A DNA stretch of 12,132 nt from Saccoglossus kowalevskii (taxonomy: Eukaryota; Hemichordata; Enteropneusta; Harrimaniidae). Under the pieces are notes generated by a model. It was not told the origin of the DNA, did no database searches, and saw only the letters and a list, made by a program, of their open reading frames with translations. The stretch lies in assembly GCF_000003605.2 (NCBI RefSeq), contig NW_003135347.1:384359-396490 (forward strand). Direction: 5' to 3'. This document shows, piece after piece, positions 1 through 8,231 of the stretch (positions are counted from its first letter, which is position 1; each line of letters starts with the position of its first letter). The position numbers were made by a program, and so were the translations under genes.

Positions 1-175
1 CGCAGTAACTAAAAATATGAAAAGAATGATTTGAGAAGTAAATATACCGACGTTTATTTGCATCGCGTTTGAAATACGTTTTCACAATGTACAATATTTG
101 TTTTCAATCGGCGGAAATTCAAACACATTTGAACCCATACCAAGATCCCACCCACCCGAGAATCACTTGAGACAA
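1..175 (-). other. Partial intron of the DUF3504 gene
   Basis: This stretch lies downstream of the donor at 176-181 on the minus strand and shows no coding resemblance to the family. It is AT-rich. I interpret it as the 5' part of an intron that continues past the left edge of the window. Confidence 0.5.
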
Positions 176-181
176 ACTTAC
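176..181 (-). promoter_or_regulatory. Splice donor of the DUF3504 gene
   Basis: Read on the minus strand, the codons for HSGK end in AAG, followed directly by GTAAGT, a near-perfect 5' splice-site consensus. Beyond it the reading frame loses all family resemblance (the 20 residues after HSGK do not match), which is what an intron would do. The next exon, carrying the final His/Tyr part of the recombinase fold, would be to the left of position 1. The acceptor is not visible in the window. Confidence 0.7.
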
Positions 182-1116
182 CTTACCCGAGTGTCTAGTA
201 TGATACCCATCTATTCCAGCCAGATCACACATTCTTTTTGGATATTGTCGTAAAGTATTTACTCCAATCTTCTGTTTAGAAAATTTGAGCACTCCGCTGA
301 ACGTCAGTGGACGTCGGTAGAAGGGACCTTTCGGTGGAATACATTGCAAATAACGTTTCAATAACTGAATAACTGAAGGATCGCCGTATTGGCGCACATT
401 TTTACACGGTCCACCATTAAATTCAATATAGTCAGCTTGATTGTCTGATCCTTGTACGAACTGTTCGGCTGTAAGGTTACTATGTTCGTCGACTGCTCGG
501 AGAGCGAACACTTTACACACATAAAAGTAGATCGCATAACTCAAATTTGTAGCAGATTCTATGGAAAAAACCTTATCCCACAATTTGTTTTCATCATCAT
601 CTGTGTATGGTTCAGCTTGACGTTTAATAACACCTATTCCCCGTCTGTCTATACTGTTCATTACACCGTCCAGGGTGTGATGGAATTCCATAAATTCCCG
701 AGCATGTGTATCCATAAAGCACAAGTCAACTCTTTTGCGCTACAAAGCACACGCAGGCTATTAGATGGATATTCTGTTCCGTCTTGTCGACGAGCCTCGA
801 CAACAAAGCGACACAACCAAAATGAAAGTTCACGTACACCAAGTTCGCTGCATAATCTGGGAACAAATGTGAACACGTCACTACTGCTTACCCCGTGCTT
901 CTTGACTCGTTCATTTCTGGCTCGGCTCCATTCATCCTACACAGACACTCCCCAGTTAGTACATCTACGCGTGTTTTTTGGCACTCGCGAATTCTGAATG
1001 GCAGCTATCTGTTCATTGTCTATAGGTAAACCGAAACATTGACGTTCTTGTTGTTTTGTTAACTTAAAATCTTCTTTTTCGACGTATTGAGAGCAAAATC
1101 TCTCAAGGCTTATTGG
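182..1116 (-). pseudogene. Crypton-derived tyrosine-recombinase-like gene (DUF3504, KIAA1958-like), broken and partial
   Basis: The minus strand from about 1116 to 182 reads as one member of the DUF3504 family, proteins descended from Crypton tyrosine recombinases and common in multiple copies in marine invertebrates. Seen in order: an N-terminal helical part with VPKNTRRCTNWGVSV (about 993-940), then DEWSRAR, LSFWLCRFVVEARRQDG and EYPSNSLRVLC (to 742). After a frame change come THAREFMEF, IKRQAEPYTDDDENKLW, ALRAVDEH (catalytic-type Arg codon 497-499), PPKGPFYRRPL and GYHTRHSGK (ending at 182). Breaks: TAG at 939-937 between WGVSV and DEW, and a frameshift near 740 where about ten family residues (the GLQRYLR-like stretch) are missing. 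The stretch CKNVRQYGDP looks shortened by roughly 14 residues compared with relatives. The C-terminal catalytic Tyr exon would lie left of the window. No convincing ATG start is seen; upstream stops lie at 1117-1128. Family membership rests on remembered motifs, and I am quite sure of it. Function of this copy: probably none. Confidence 0.85.
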
Positions 1117-1738
1117 TCATATCACTTAACATCCAATCGTATTCGATGAACGCAGATGAGCTTTACTAATTTGAATCTCAAAGAGCATTCTCATGCAAAT
1201 TTGAAGTGGCACAATCTCACGCACAACCGAAACAGTCCCTAAAAATCTCTTGCAATTTAATCGTTTTATGCATGGGGATGCGTGGTATAAGCCGTTAATC
1301 GCAACTCGTTGCCTTCGGCCTCGTGCGTTTACAAGATGCTGACAAAAACTGTGGCCTTTATAGTTATAGACGCACTCCAACTCGTGCGATTAACTATACA
1401 AACATTCTTCTATTGATTATTTTGATCACCACGGAAAATGAATAATTGTTTTGTAACAAATCCTGAAATGTTTGAGCACTGGAGCTAACCTCTAGTAACT
1501 CGTGGTGTGATATCTTAATTCTTGTACACTTGTATGCTTTGTATGTTTTATGTTATTAAGAGGAGTTTTCTATAGATTATACAAAGAGGAAGCGCAACTA
1601 TAACATTGAAACGTGCAGTTTATTGTGTAGCCAAAATGTCTTCTGGCTATGGTATGCTTAACTTTCCCCCACGCTGTATTTACAATATAATCTGTTTTCC
1701 TAGGATCACTCGACAACAAATAGTATAAATTATACTGT
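1117..1738. other. Gene-free stretch with a short inverted repeat
   Basis: No reading frame here resembles a known protein. The only visible structure is a 10-base perfect inverted repeat: GTTAATCGCA at 1294-1303 and TGCGATTAAC at 1385-1394. It encloses about 80 bases that also contain two CTCGTGCG direct repeats (1320-1327 and 1381-1388). The 84-codon minus-strand open frame at 1126-1380 runs through this repeat and looks like chance. Confidence 0.5.
1294..1394. repeat. Short inverted repeat, possible miniature element
   Basis: Perfect 10-base arms (1294-1303 and 1385-1394) surround an interior with the repeated word CTCGTGCG. The size of about 100 bases would fit a miniature inverted-repeat element or a hairpin. 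I see no clear target-site duplication, so the boundaries are uncertain. Confidence 0.3.
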
Positions 1739-1890
1739 TCAAGTATGCATTGCTTCATACAAATTGTTTGTTAAACAACAGGTTACAACACAAAATAAAT
1801 CCGGCAAAATAAAATAATGATTCTTATGGATTAGAACACACAAATGCTGGTTTAATGACGTACGTGGACGCATACGTGATATGCAAATAA
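1739..1890. repeat. Repeat block A, copy 1
   Basis: This starts with TCAAGTATGCATTGC and shares many words in order with 7776-7930: CAAATTGT, ACACAAAATAAA, ATGATTCT, AATGCTGGTT, TGACGT and GTGGA.GCAT. The match is imperfect, with several small gaps, so the copies are old. No coding content and no terminal inverted repeats were seen. It lies just left of block B copy 1. Confidence 0.7.
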
Positions 1891-2014
1891 CATCGAAGAA
1901 TATGTAAGAGAACAATTTGGTACTTTATTTTGTGTTCTTGCAAATCACTGTCTATCACATACAAGCGCGGAACGTTGATGGACACATTGCCTGCAGGATT
2001 GTTTCAAAATAGGG

Positions 2015-2307
2015 GGCGCCATAGGCAAACAATTGACTTTCAACCAGGGCAGTAAATGATGTAAATTTCGCGTGTAAGTACTATGTAAATTCAACCCATG
2101 AAACCTTGTTGTCGCGATTGATACATTTCTCCACCAACAAAGATGACGAGATTATGATTTCTAATATTGTAGCAGATAAATATCCTCAGTCAAACTGACA
2201 CAACGGGTGTAATGACTGTACACAGCTGCACAATTACAGTGAACCAGGTAAGATGTTTTGAGGATCGTAAGTCTGTATTGATGCCATCAATGGTGTATTC
2301 CCTGGCT
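2015..2307. repeat. Repeat block B, copy 1
   Basis: This matches 9137-9420 over most of its length. The best-conserved core is GATTGATACATTTCTCCACC followed by AAAGA..ACGAGATTATGATTT (2118-2160 against about 9215-9258). Further shared words are TCAAACTGACACAA, ACAGCTGCACA and GATGTTTTG. The resemblance fades near 2307, just before the LINE ORF1-like sequence begins. I therefore place the 5' boundary of the LINE here. Confidence 0.75.
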
Positions 2308-2354
2308 GCATTTGCTCGTCGACAAGGTGAAACATAATAAACGACTAAACATAA

Positions 2355-3075
2355 AGCAAAGTTAACATACTATACTATGTGGCCTGTATCTTGTCTTGTG
2401 TCTACGTGTCATTTATGTCTGTCGAACCTCTGGTTCGTCCTTCAACTAAAATTGTTTTATCAAATGTACCCCCTTTTTTGCCAGACAAATGTATTACTGA
2501 AACCTTGTCCAACTATAGGCGTGTTATGAGCGCGGTGCGCGCGATCCCACTCGGGTGAAAAAATCCAGCACTAAAACATGTTAAGTCTTTTCGCCGCCAG
2601 GTTTATGTTCACTTAAATGATTTAAATATTAATGGTCTATTGCCTAATGGTTTATTGAGCAAACATACAACATTTATGTGGCATCCGATGAACTGACTTG
2701 CTTTTCATGTAAGATGAAGGAACACACACGGAATACATGTCCAAACTCGCAATCAATAAATATGCAACTGTTCACAGTGAAAACAATGGTAATCAAATAA
2801 CTCAACAGATATGCAACAGGTGAAAGGTAACTTAAATACTACTGACACATTGACTGACGAAAACGATGACATAACCGATGAAAATGTTACCAATAAAAAC
2901 ACCAGCTGATATTTCCATACAAAATAATATAACCCATGATCTTACAGATAACATTGAAACTGATATCATGGCCACTGGCTCATCCAAGAACGCGACAAAA
3001 AAGCGCATGCGTTCAAAATCGCCAGTGAACAGAGAAACACAAAATTATGACAGCACGAGTAATGATTATCATTAA
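2355..3075 (+). pseudogene. LINE ORF1 remnant (RNA-binding, zinc-knuckle protein)
   Basis: ORF1 proteins of Tx1-like LINEs bind the element RNA. In the frame of 2418 one reads LVRPSTKIVLSNVPPFLPD, SAVRAIPLG, then a TGA at 2556-2558, then LKHVKSFRRQVYVHLND. The first half is typical of the RNA-binding region of these proteins. After a frameshift near 2674 comes TCFSCKMKEHTRNTCP, a CX2CX4HX4C zinc knuckle with Cys at 2699, 2708 and 2738 and His at 2723. A TAA closes that frame at 2798. The acidic and then basic tail continues in two further frames (TDENDDITDEN near 2860, then NATKKRMRSKSPVN near 2990, ending at 3073-3075). All three frames are used, so no intact protein is possible. The stop at 2352-2354 bounds the readable part on the left. 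Confidence 0.8.
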
Positions 3076-3750
3076 CATACAATGTTAATGGCTGTCGTGA
3101 TACTCTCAAAAGGTACATGTATAGTGTTTTTGAATATCTTAAGCGTGATCGCCCATGCAATTTTTATATGTTGCAAGAAACACATTCTCTAGCATCAGAT
3201 GAAAACATATGGAAACTTGTGTAGCGTGGCCCTAGTATTTTCTCTCATGGCACTGTGAATTGCGAAGGTGTAGCTATTTTGTTTTTCCCCAACAGCAACT
3301 GTAAATATTTTATCACAGTGTGAAATCATGCCTGGGTACGTTTTACACGCCCATATTCAAATCAACAATATCTCATTTCACATAATAAATGTGTATGCAC
3401 CCATCAACGGCGCTGAGCGCATGGTATGTTTTTCTAAGCTCGAACATTTTATGAGTAATTTGACAACGACCCTGTCATAATGGGAGAAGAGTTTTTAATT
3501 GCACTAGTGAATCTGAAATTGGTCGTAATAGAGGTAGAGAACCTGACATACGCACTGCAAAGCTGCTCAAATCTGCCCTGCATGTCCATGGTAAAACGTT
3601 TAATTTCACGTGGGGACGTAGTGGTACGCTGGTGCGATTAGACAAAATTAAAAATATCAACACCAGTAATGGTGCGCTAGCGTTTTCTGATCATTCTCTT
3701 GTCAGCACCACTATTTCTATAGACGTTGGCAGAGTCCTGTGTGGTGTATG
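3066..3750 (+). pseudogene. LINE ORF2 part 1: AP-type endonuclease domain
   Basis: This is the target-nicking endonuclease at the N terminus of ORF2. Seen: YNVNG (3078-3092), then LQETHS (3171-3188) with the metal-binding Glu at 3177-3179, and GTVNCEGVAILF near 3250. In another frame follow IINVYAPINGAERM (about 3382-3423), then EPDIRTAKLLKSA and FNFTWGR (3599-3619). LVRLDKI comes next, and FSDHSL (3683-3700) carries the Ser-Asp-His motif of the exonuclease/endonuclease/phosphatase fold. Breaks: TAG at 3222-3224 where relatives have Trp, and frame changes near 3330 and 3480, where the stretch holding the second catalytic Asp region is disrupted. The order and spacing of motifs are those of Tx1-type ORF2; the domain is not functional as it stands. 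Confidence 0.9.
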
Positions 3751-3789
3751 AACACTGGATTTTTGGCGAGGTGACTAACGCTCCAAAAC

Positions 3790-4110
3790 AACTATGTGAA
3801 TATCCAAGCATGGTGGGATATCGGGAAAAACAAAAGCAAACGACTAACCCAGCAATATTGCGTATTTAAAAAAGACAAACACAAAACAGAAATACACATT
3901 TTGGAAATGGAAATCCAAGCCATTGAACGCACTACTCCTCGCAATGCACCGCTATCGAACATCTACATTGAAAAGAAGGAACTTCTTGCACGCCTAGTTA
4001 AACACGAAAACTGTTGGTAACTCTTTTTTTTTCCAGTTAGAGAAAAATAATGGCTGAAACTCGCAAACTCATACAAAATTTTTACAAGAACCTGTACACA
4101 CCTGTACCAC
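3790..4110 (+). pseudogene. LINE ORF2 part 2: linker between endonuclease and reverse transcriptase
   Basis: This charged, helical linker reads IQAWWDIGKNKSKRLTQQY, then KKDKHKTEIHILEMEIQAIE, then IYIEKKELLARLV, and closes with TAA at 4018-4020. In the following frames FFQLEKNNG (about 4026-4052) and FYKNLYTP (about 4079-4102) can be read. Both are landmarks that precede the reverse transcriptase in Tx1-like and L1-like elements. At least two frame changes occur within 80 bases. Confidence 0.8.
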
Positions 4111-4195
4111 CATAACATTGACATCGATGCTCAAAATAACATTTTTGAAGGTCTATCAAAGCTCAGTAAAACCGACAGTGATGGGCCGATAAAGT

Positions 4196-5030
4196 TTGAG
4201 TCAAAATGTTTCTCCCGAGCGTATGCCTGGCATTGATGGTATACCAAACGAATTTTACCGACAGTTTTGGCATATTATTGGGAGAAATCTGTGTGTTTTC
4301 ACTGCTGCCATCAACGGTAATGCGCCCCTCTATCTTGTACCAGAGCAGTTGTTACTCTGCTCCACAAAAAACCTAAAACACTGGCGACTTGTGAGTCCTC
4401 TATGCAGTGATTATAAAATATTCACGAAAACGCTTGCACTGCGATTGCGCGGGGTCATTAGCACTATTGTTCACCCAGACCAAACTTGTCGTATCCCCAA
4501 CAGGCATATTCATGCCAACATTAGTCTCCTACGTGACAGCATTGACTATGCCAACGAATCCAACTCTCCTTTGGCCACTGTTGCCCTAGACCAAGAAAAG
4601 GCATTTGATAGAATATATCATAGCTATCTTCTTAATACACTTCATGCTTTTGGTTTTGGTGACCGCTTTATTTCCTAGGTTCACCTCATTTATACCCACG
4701 CCCAGTCTCTGATTCGCGTAAATTGCGCCCTGACTGCACCCATAACAGTGGCTTGTGGTATTGGACAAGGCCGCTCAATGTCCACTCTACGTTATAGCAA
4801 TCTAATCACTACTCCAGTAAATGAGGAATGATAAAAACATTGAAGGGTTAGTCATACCACACAGTAATAAATAACATTGTAAACTTACTGCTTACGCAGA
4901 TGACGTAATAACTCATAAACAGGATTTCAGTTCACTCGCTAACTGGTTACAAGTGTATGAGCGGGCATCAAAGTCAAAAATAAATTTTCAAAAATCCGAA
5001 AGGTTATTGGTTGGTTGACTCTCCTCTTAA
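4196..5030 (+). pseudogene. LINE ORF2 part 3: reverse transcriptase domain
   Basis: The RNA-dependent DNA polymerase of the element. In one frame (4196-4678): PGIDGIPNEFYRQFW, then HWRLVSPLCSDYKIFTKTLA, then HPDQTC, HANISLLRDSIDYAN and VALDQEKAFDR (motif A, Asp codon 4589-4591), YLLNTLHAFGF and FIS, then TAG at 4676-4678. The same frame goes on after the stop with IYTHAQSLIRVN and GIGQGRSMS. Relatives usually have RQG there, so GQG is a substitution. In a different frame LTAYADDVIT contains the YADD catalytic box (4893-4904), followed by SLANWLQVYERASKSK and KINFQKSERLL. Both Asp-bearing motifs survive although the frame is broken at least twice. The order is exactly that of Tx1-type reverse transcriptases. 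Confidence 0.93.
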
Positions 5031-5046
5031 CATGAAATGAAACAGT

Positions 5047-6130
5047 GTGGGGTTGAAACATTTGGGTGTTTATCTTGGGAACAGCCAAACTTATACCGAC
5101 CAGAACTGGGATGAACTTGTGTCAAAAGTGAATAAGAAAATACATTTCTGTAATCAGTTTGTTCATAGCATGACCTACAGAGGGCGCAAATTTGTCATTA
5201 ATAACCTGATTTCTACACAGCTATTGTACCGTATTAACAGCCTTGCACCATCCATGGACGTAGTTCTAAAGGTACGGAAATTGTTGCTTGAATTCTTTTG
5301 GCAAGGTGGTCATTGGGTTTCTGCCGAAACACTGTACATTCCCTCGGAAAAATGTGGGCAGAATGCTACGCACCTCCCAACGCGCTTCAGCGCTATGCTT
5401 CTCACTTACATTCAAAGATACCTGTACAACAACCATAACCATCCTTGTTTTAAATTCACTGACTACGTTGTTAACCAAGTAAGTAAAGAGCATTTGGCCA
5501 GTCATTTTGTATGTACCACACTATCAATGCACCTCTACGTCACCTGCCATCCTTTTATTGTGAACTCCTTTAGTGTTGGAAGTTCGTTGATAAAATGCGT
5601 AGATTTAATGATAGTAACGTAATTGATATTCTAAATGAACCACTGTTTCACAATCCATTCTACGCCCCATAGGAAAGGAACCGTTTGAACTCAAACACTT
5701 TGTGGATGCAGGAGTAATCAAAGTAACAAACTATATTTGATTGTGTACTGCTGATCTGGCAGATAGAATTAAAATCCACTCCCAGCGTATTCTTCAGCTC
5801 GGTATTAAATTGTTCATGATTCCATCCCCACTAAATGGAAAGACACAATCAACACCTATTTCAAAAGTAATGCAACCATTCTGTTTCACACCTCAGCTTT
5901 CAACTCCACTTTTCTGATGACCAAAACTTAACATAACATAAAAAGGTGCAATTTATAAATATCTGATTCAGGTTCTCTACATCAGTCATCATCCACAAAA
6001 ACTAGATACTGTTTGGCGTGACATAGTGAGTCTGCCTGAAAATGCCAAGCCCAATTTCAATGATTGTTATAAGTTTAACAATACATAGACAGTGGATAAT
6101 GCCCTGTGTCACATTCAGTATAATGAGCTT
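5047..6130 (+). pseudogene. LINE ORF2 part 4: C-terminal region
   Basis: This follows the reverse transcriptase directly. The open frame 5047-5622 reads LKHLGVYLGN, NWDELVSKVNKKI, YRGRKFVINNLISTQLLYRI and LLLEFFWQGGHWV, the 'thumb' and post-RT region typical of Tx1-like ORF2. Its last part, after SEKCG, keeps family-like character (ATHLPTRFSAMLLTYIQRYLY). Then VIDILNEPLFHNPFYAP is read in the adjacent frame at about 5621-5671 and ends in a TAG. Weak further traces (DTVWRDIVSLPENAKPNF, about 6007-6060) suggest the coding region ran to about 6130. Stops and frameshifts become dense after 5620. Confidence 0.85.
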
Positions 6131-6475
6131 CGCATTATTCTATAAATAAACTATTGGCTTACTTGTCTTGGCAAATATTGCAATTTTTCATACTCATGTA
6201 CAGTAATGCACAACAATTTTCAGAACTCGCACATGAGCCAAGAGTCTCGTCCCCTTGATGGGTTATCTGCAAACTTACACGCGTTTTAGTTTTATGTTAT
6301 TTGTTCTGTGTTTTAAATTTGCCTTGGAATTTAGCAGGGGGGTTGGTACCCCCTTGAGTGCGAACCAGTGTCACCGGCCTGCCTGCGGGGTTCCAAAGTG
6401 TTTTGTACTGTTACGCGATCGTATTTTATTTTACCCGTAAACCAAAAAGTACAATACAATACAACATAATACAAA
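6131..6475 (+). other. LINE 3' UTR and ACAAT-type tail
   Basis: No coding resemblance remains here. A GC-rich stretch at about 6331-6400 stands out from the AT-rich surroundings and contains GGGGG TTGGTA CCCCC (6338-6353), able to fold into a small hairpin. The end at about 6448-6475 is a degenerate run of ACAAT/ACAAA units rather than a plain poly-A. The small open frames on either strand here are by chance. The reverse transcriptase of such elements recognises the 3' end of the RNA, and the hairpin is a candidate for that; this role is inference. Confidence 0.7.
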
Positions 6476-6840
6476 ACACAGAATGACAAGTCACACAATG
6501 AGCTTGAAATAAGCACAAATTTTATCACGTGAAATTAAAATTGAAACCTGTGCTGCCACTTTTTCTCACATGTTCAATGATGCACAATCGTTTGATGTTA
6601 AAAAGAAAAAAAAAAGAGATTCGGTTGAAGTCCATTATGTGTCATGGGTTTGCGTTTGTATAAACATGTTTGAGAGATTATGTCAAATCACAGCTAAAAA
6701 AAAAACATGTTCAATTTACATTCAATTATTAATATTCGTCATTACAGGCATGCAAATATTGATCTTATTCGACGAGATTATATTTAAGTAGAAGTCCGCT
6801 GGCACTGTTAGTAATTAGTATTAGTTCTTTATAGTGCATG
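6474..6840. repeat. Repeat block R, copy 1
   Basis: This begins directly at the LINE tail with ACACAGAATGACAAGTCACA and follows R copy 3 from 10461. Shared words in order: CACAGAATGACAA, TTGAAATAAG, GTGCTGCCACTTTTTCT, TTCAATGAT, GATGTTAAAAAGAAAAAAA, GTTGAAG.CCAT, then CACTGTTAGTA and ATTAGT near 6805-6822. The first part of the full R block (9934-10460) is absent here, as the LINE lies in its place. No protein-like frame; the 73-codon ORF at 6570-6791 spans A-runs. Confidence 0.75.
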
Positions 6841-6856
6841 ATACATTTGACTTTGA

Positions 6857-6860
<4 letters not shown>

Positions 6861-6904
<44 letters not shown>

Positions 6905-6922
6905 CACCACTTTAAAGTGCAA
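6861..6922. repeat. AT microsatellite followed by a perfect hairpin
   Basis: A run of about 42 bases of pure AT dinucleotides (6861-6902) is followed directly by TTGCAC (6902-6907) and its reverse complement GTGCAA (6917-6922). The overlapping 12-base palindrome CACTTTAAAGTG lies at 6908-6919. The run is likely to vary in length between individuals. Confidence 0.9.
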
Positions 6923-7775
6923 TGTGAGGGCATGGAATGACGAGGTGACTTAATTCTGTTTTTGAAATAGACATGAGTTCTAATCCCTTGTTGCATATTC
7001 ATATGTTCGTAATAAATCTATTGTCATATTTGCCCATATATTTTGCAATCTATTATCCGTGTTGTATTCGCCGTGAGTGAACACTTTTAGACAAGTCACA
7101 TAAGACACGTTAGTTTTCATTCTCTTTATAGACGAAACCTCGTGGCATAGATGCAGACCAATCCAACGAGTATTAAAGGCCTTTGCGATGCGACGTGGGC
7201 AGAATTTTGGAGATGTGGCTATTCAAATTAAGGGTCCGACTTGTCGGTTAAAGATTTAGACAGTACATAAGTGTATACAGAAAGCCAGTTTGTAAACATC
7301 TAAAAAGGGGTAAATTAGTATCAATATTACATAACAATGTTTGACATTGTTTAAGAGTTTATTCGCAACAGACTTCTACTCGTTCTTCTATGCCCCTGAT
7401 TCTAACTAATTTTTTCAAGGAAATCTTAACCAATGCTCACGGAATCATTATGAATTTAGCATACAATCTGTGCTGTGATATACAGAGTTGTAAATTGCCA
7501 AAAAATCTTCGATCTCGCAATATTAGATATGCAGGTTTACTGAATCTCTTTTTTGCACTATGATCGTCTTTGTTTTGGGCTCAATATGTAGTGAAAATGT
7601 TTCTTTTAACCCGTTTGTTATATGTCAAATGTAAAAAAAAGACTATGAAACCGCATTGTCGACCAATGGAATAGTTTTATCCATTATGTACTCAAGAAAA
7701 AATAGAAAAACATGATTATCATTATTAATGTGATCTAAAAAATTACATGACAGAAGATGATAGAAATTACGTTTT
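6923..7775. other. Gene-free stretch, no recognisable content
   Basis: AT-rich sequence with no long open frame, no RNA gene I can fold and no clear match to the repeat blocks elsewhere in the window. Confidence 0.5.
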
Positions 7776-7930
7776 TCAAGTATGCATTGCGTAATGCAAA
7801 TTGTATAATATTGTATTGTATAAACAGCTTATAACACAAAATAAACCTAATTAATTGTTGTCGGGTGGTGATTTATTATGATTCTAACTAAGTAATGCTG
7901 GTTGGGTGACGTGGATGCATGTATGCAGCA
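7776..7930. repeat. Repeat block A, copy 2
   Basis: This shares with 1739-1890 the opening TCAAGTATGCATTGC and, in the same order, GCAAATTGT, AACACAAAATAAA, ATGATTCTA, AATGCTGGTT and GTGACGTGGATGCAT. Small insertions separate the shared words. In this copy block R copy 2 follows before block B, unlike the left side, where A and B are only about 125 bases apart. Confidence 0.7.
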
Positions 7931-8231
7931 ATTAAATGTCAATTTCATCACTCACAAATAAAAGAATTTATTTTTTAGTTCTATTATATCAGGCCGTTGA
8001 TACAATTTAAATACAAATATTGTACCTACGAGAAATGACATTTCAAGGAACTTACACTATATATAGTGCCCGGCTGACTGAAATGAATTTAATACGAATT
8101 GTGCAAGGTATGCTAGTATTTTTGGCAGGTTACTGCTTGATTCATTAAGTAAATCTCCAATTGCAAATGTTCGACAATAAAACTATGGAATATAAATCGC
8201 CAGAAGTCACGCCCTTATGAATTTTGTAGCC
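7931..8231. other. Gene-free stretch with a 14-base palindrome
   Basis: No coding content seen. CACTATATATAGTG at 8055-8068 is a perfect palindrome. Nothing else stands out. Confidence 0.45.

Larger units (their letters stand above)
2308..6475 (+). mobile_element. Tx1-like non-LTR retrotransposon (LINE), degenerate
   Basis: A plus-strand LINE of the Tx1/L1 group, recognised from its order of parts. An ORF1 remnant with a CCHC zinc knuckle comes first (to 3075), then an ORF2 with AP-type endonuclease (3066-3750), linker, reverse transcriptase (4196-4930) and C-terminal region (5047 to about 6130). A short 3' UTR and an ACAAT-rich tail (to 6475) close it. Elements of this kind move by nicking the target with the endonuclease and copying their RNA at the nick. 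Many stops and frameshifts show it is dead, and ORF1 looks shortened at its 5' end. Its right edge is well placed because sequence from about 6474 onward matches repeat R at 10461. The left edge is inferred from the end of block B. I could not find a target-site duplication. Confidence 0.92.

Noticed and set aside
725-742. Intron acceptor (CTTTGTAG) as the explanation of the frame change in the recombinase gene
   Set aside because: Both frames abut with no room for an intron, and about ten family residues are missing, so a deletion with frameshift is simpler.
452-997. Plus-strand open frame of 181 codons
   Set aside because: It lies antisense to the DUF3504 pseudogene, whose minus-strand frames carry clear family motifs. 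The plus-strand translation has no recognisable domain.
1126-1380. Minus-strand open frame of 84 codons upstream of the recombinase gene
   Set aside because: Its translation shows no resemblance to the N terminus of the family and it overlaps the inverted repeat.
1570-1758. Minus-strand open frame of 62 codons
   Set aside because: It runs into repeat block A, and block A copy 2 does not preserve the frame.
2250-2340. Target-site duplication for the LINE
   Set aside because: I compared the sequence around 2290-2310 with that after 6475 and found no convincing direct repeat.
6570-6791. Plus-strand open frame of 73 codons with a hydrophobic end
   Set aside because: It lies in repeat R and depends on A-runs; R copies 2 and 3 do not keep the frame.
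6900-6990. tRNA-like or SINE-like promoter (GAGTTCTAATCCC resembles a B box)
   Set aside because: No matching A box at the right distance and no cloverleaf could be drawn.
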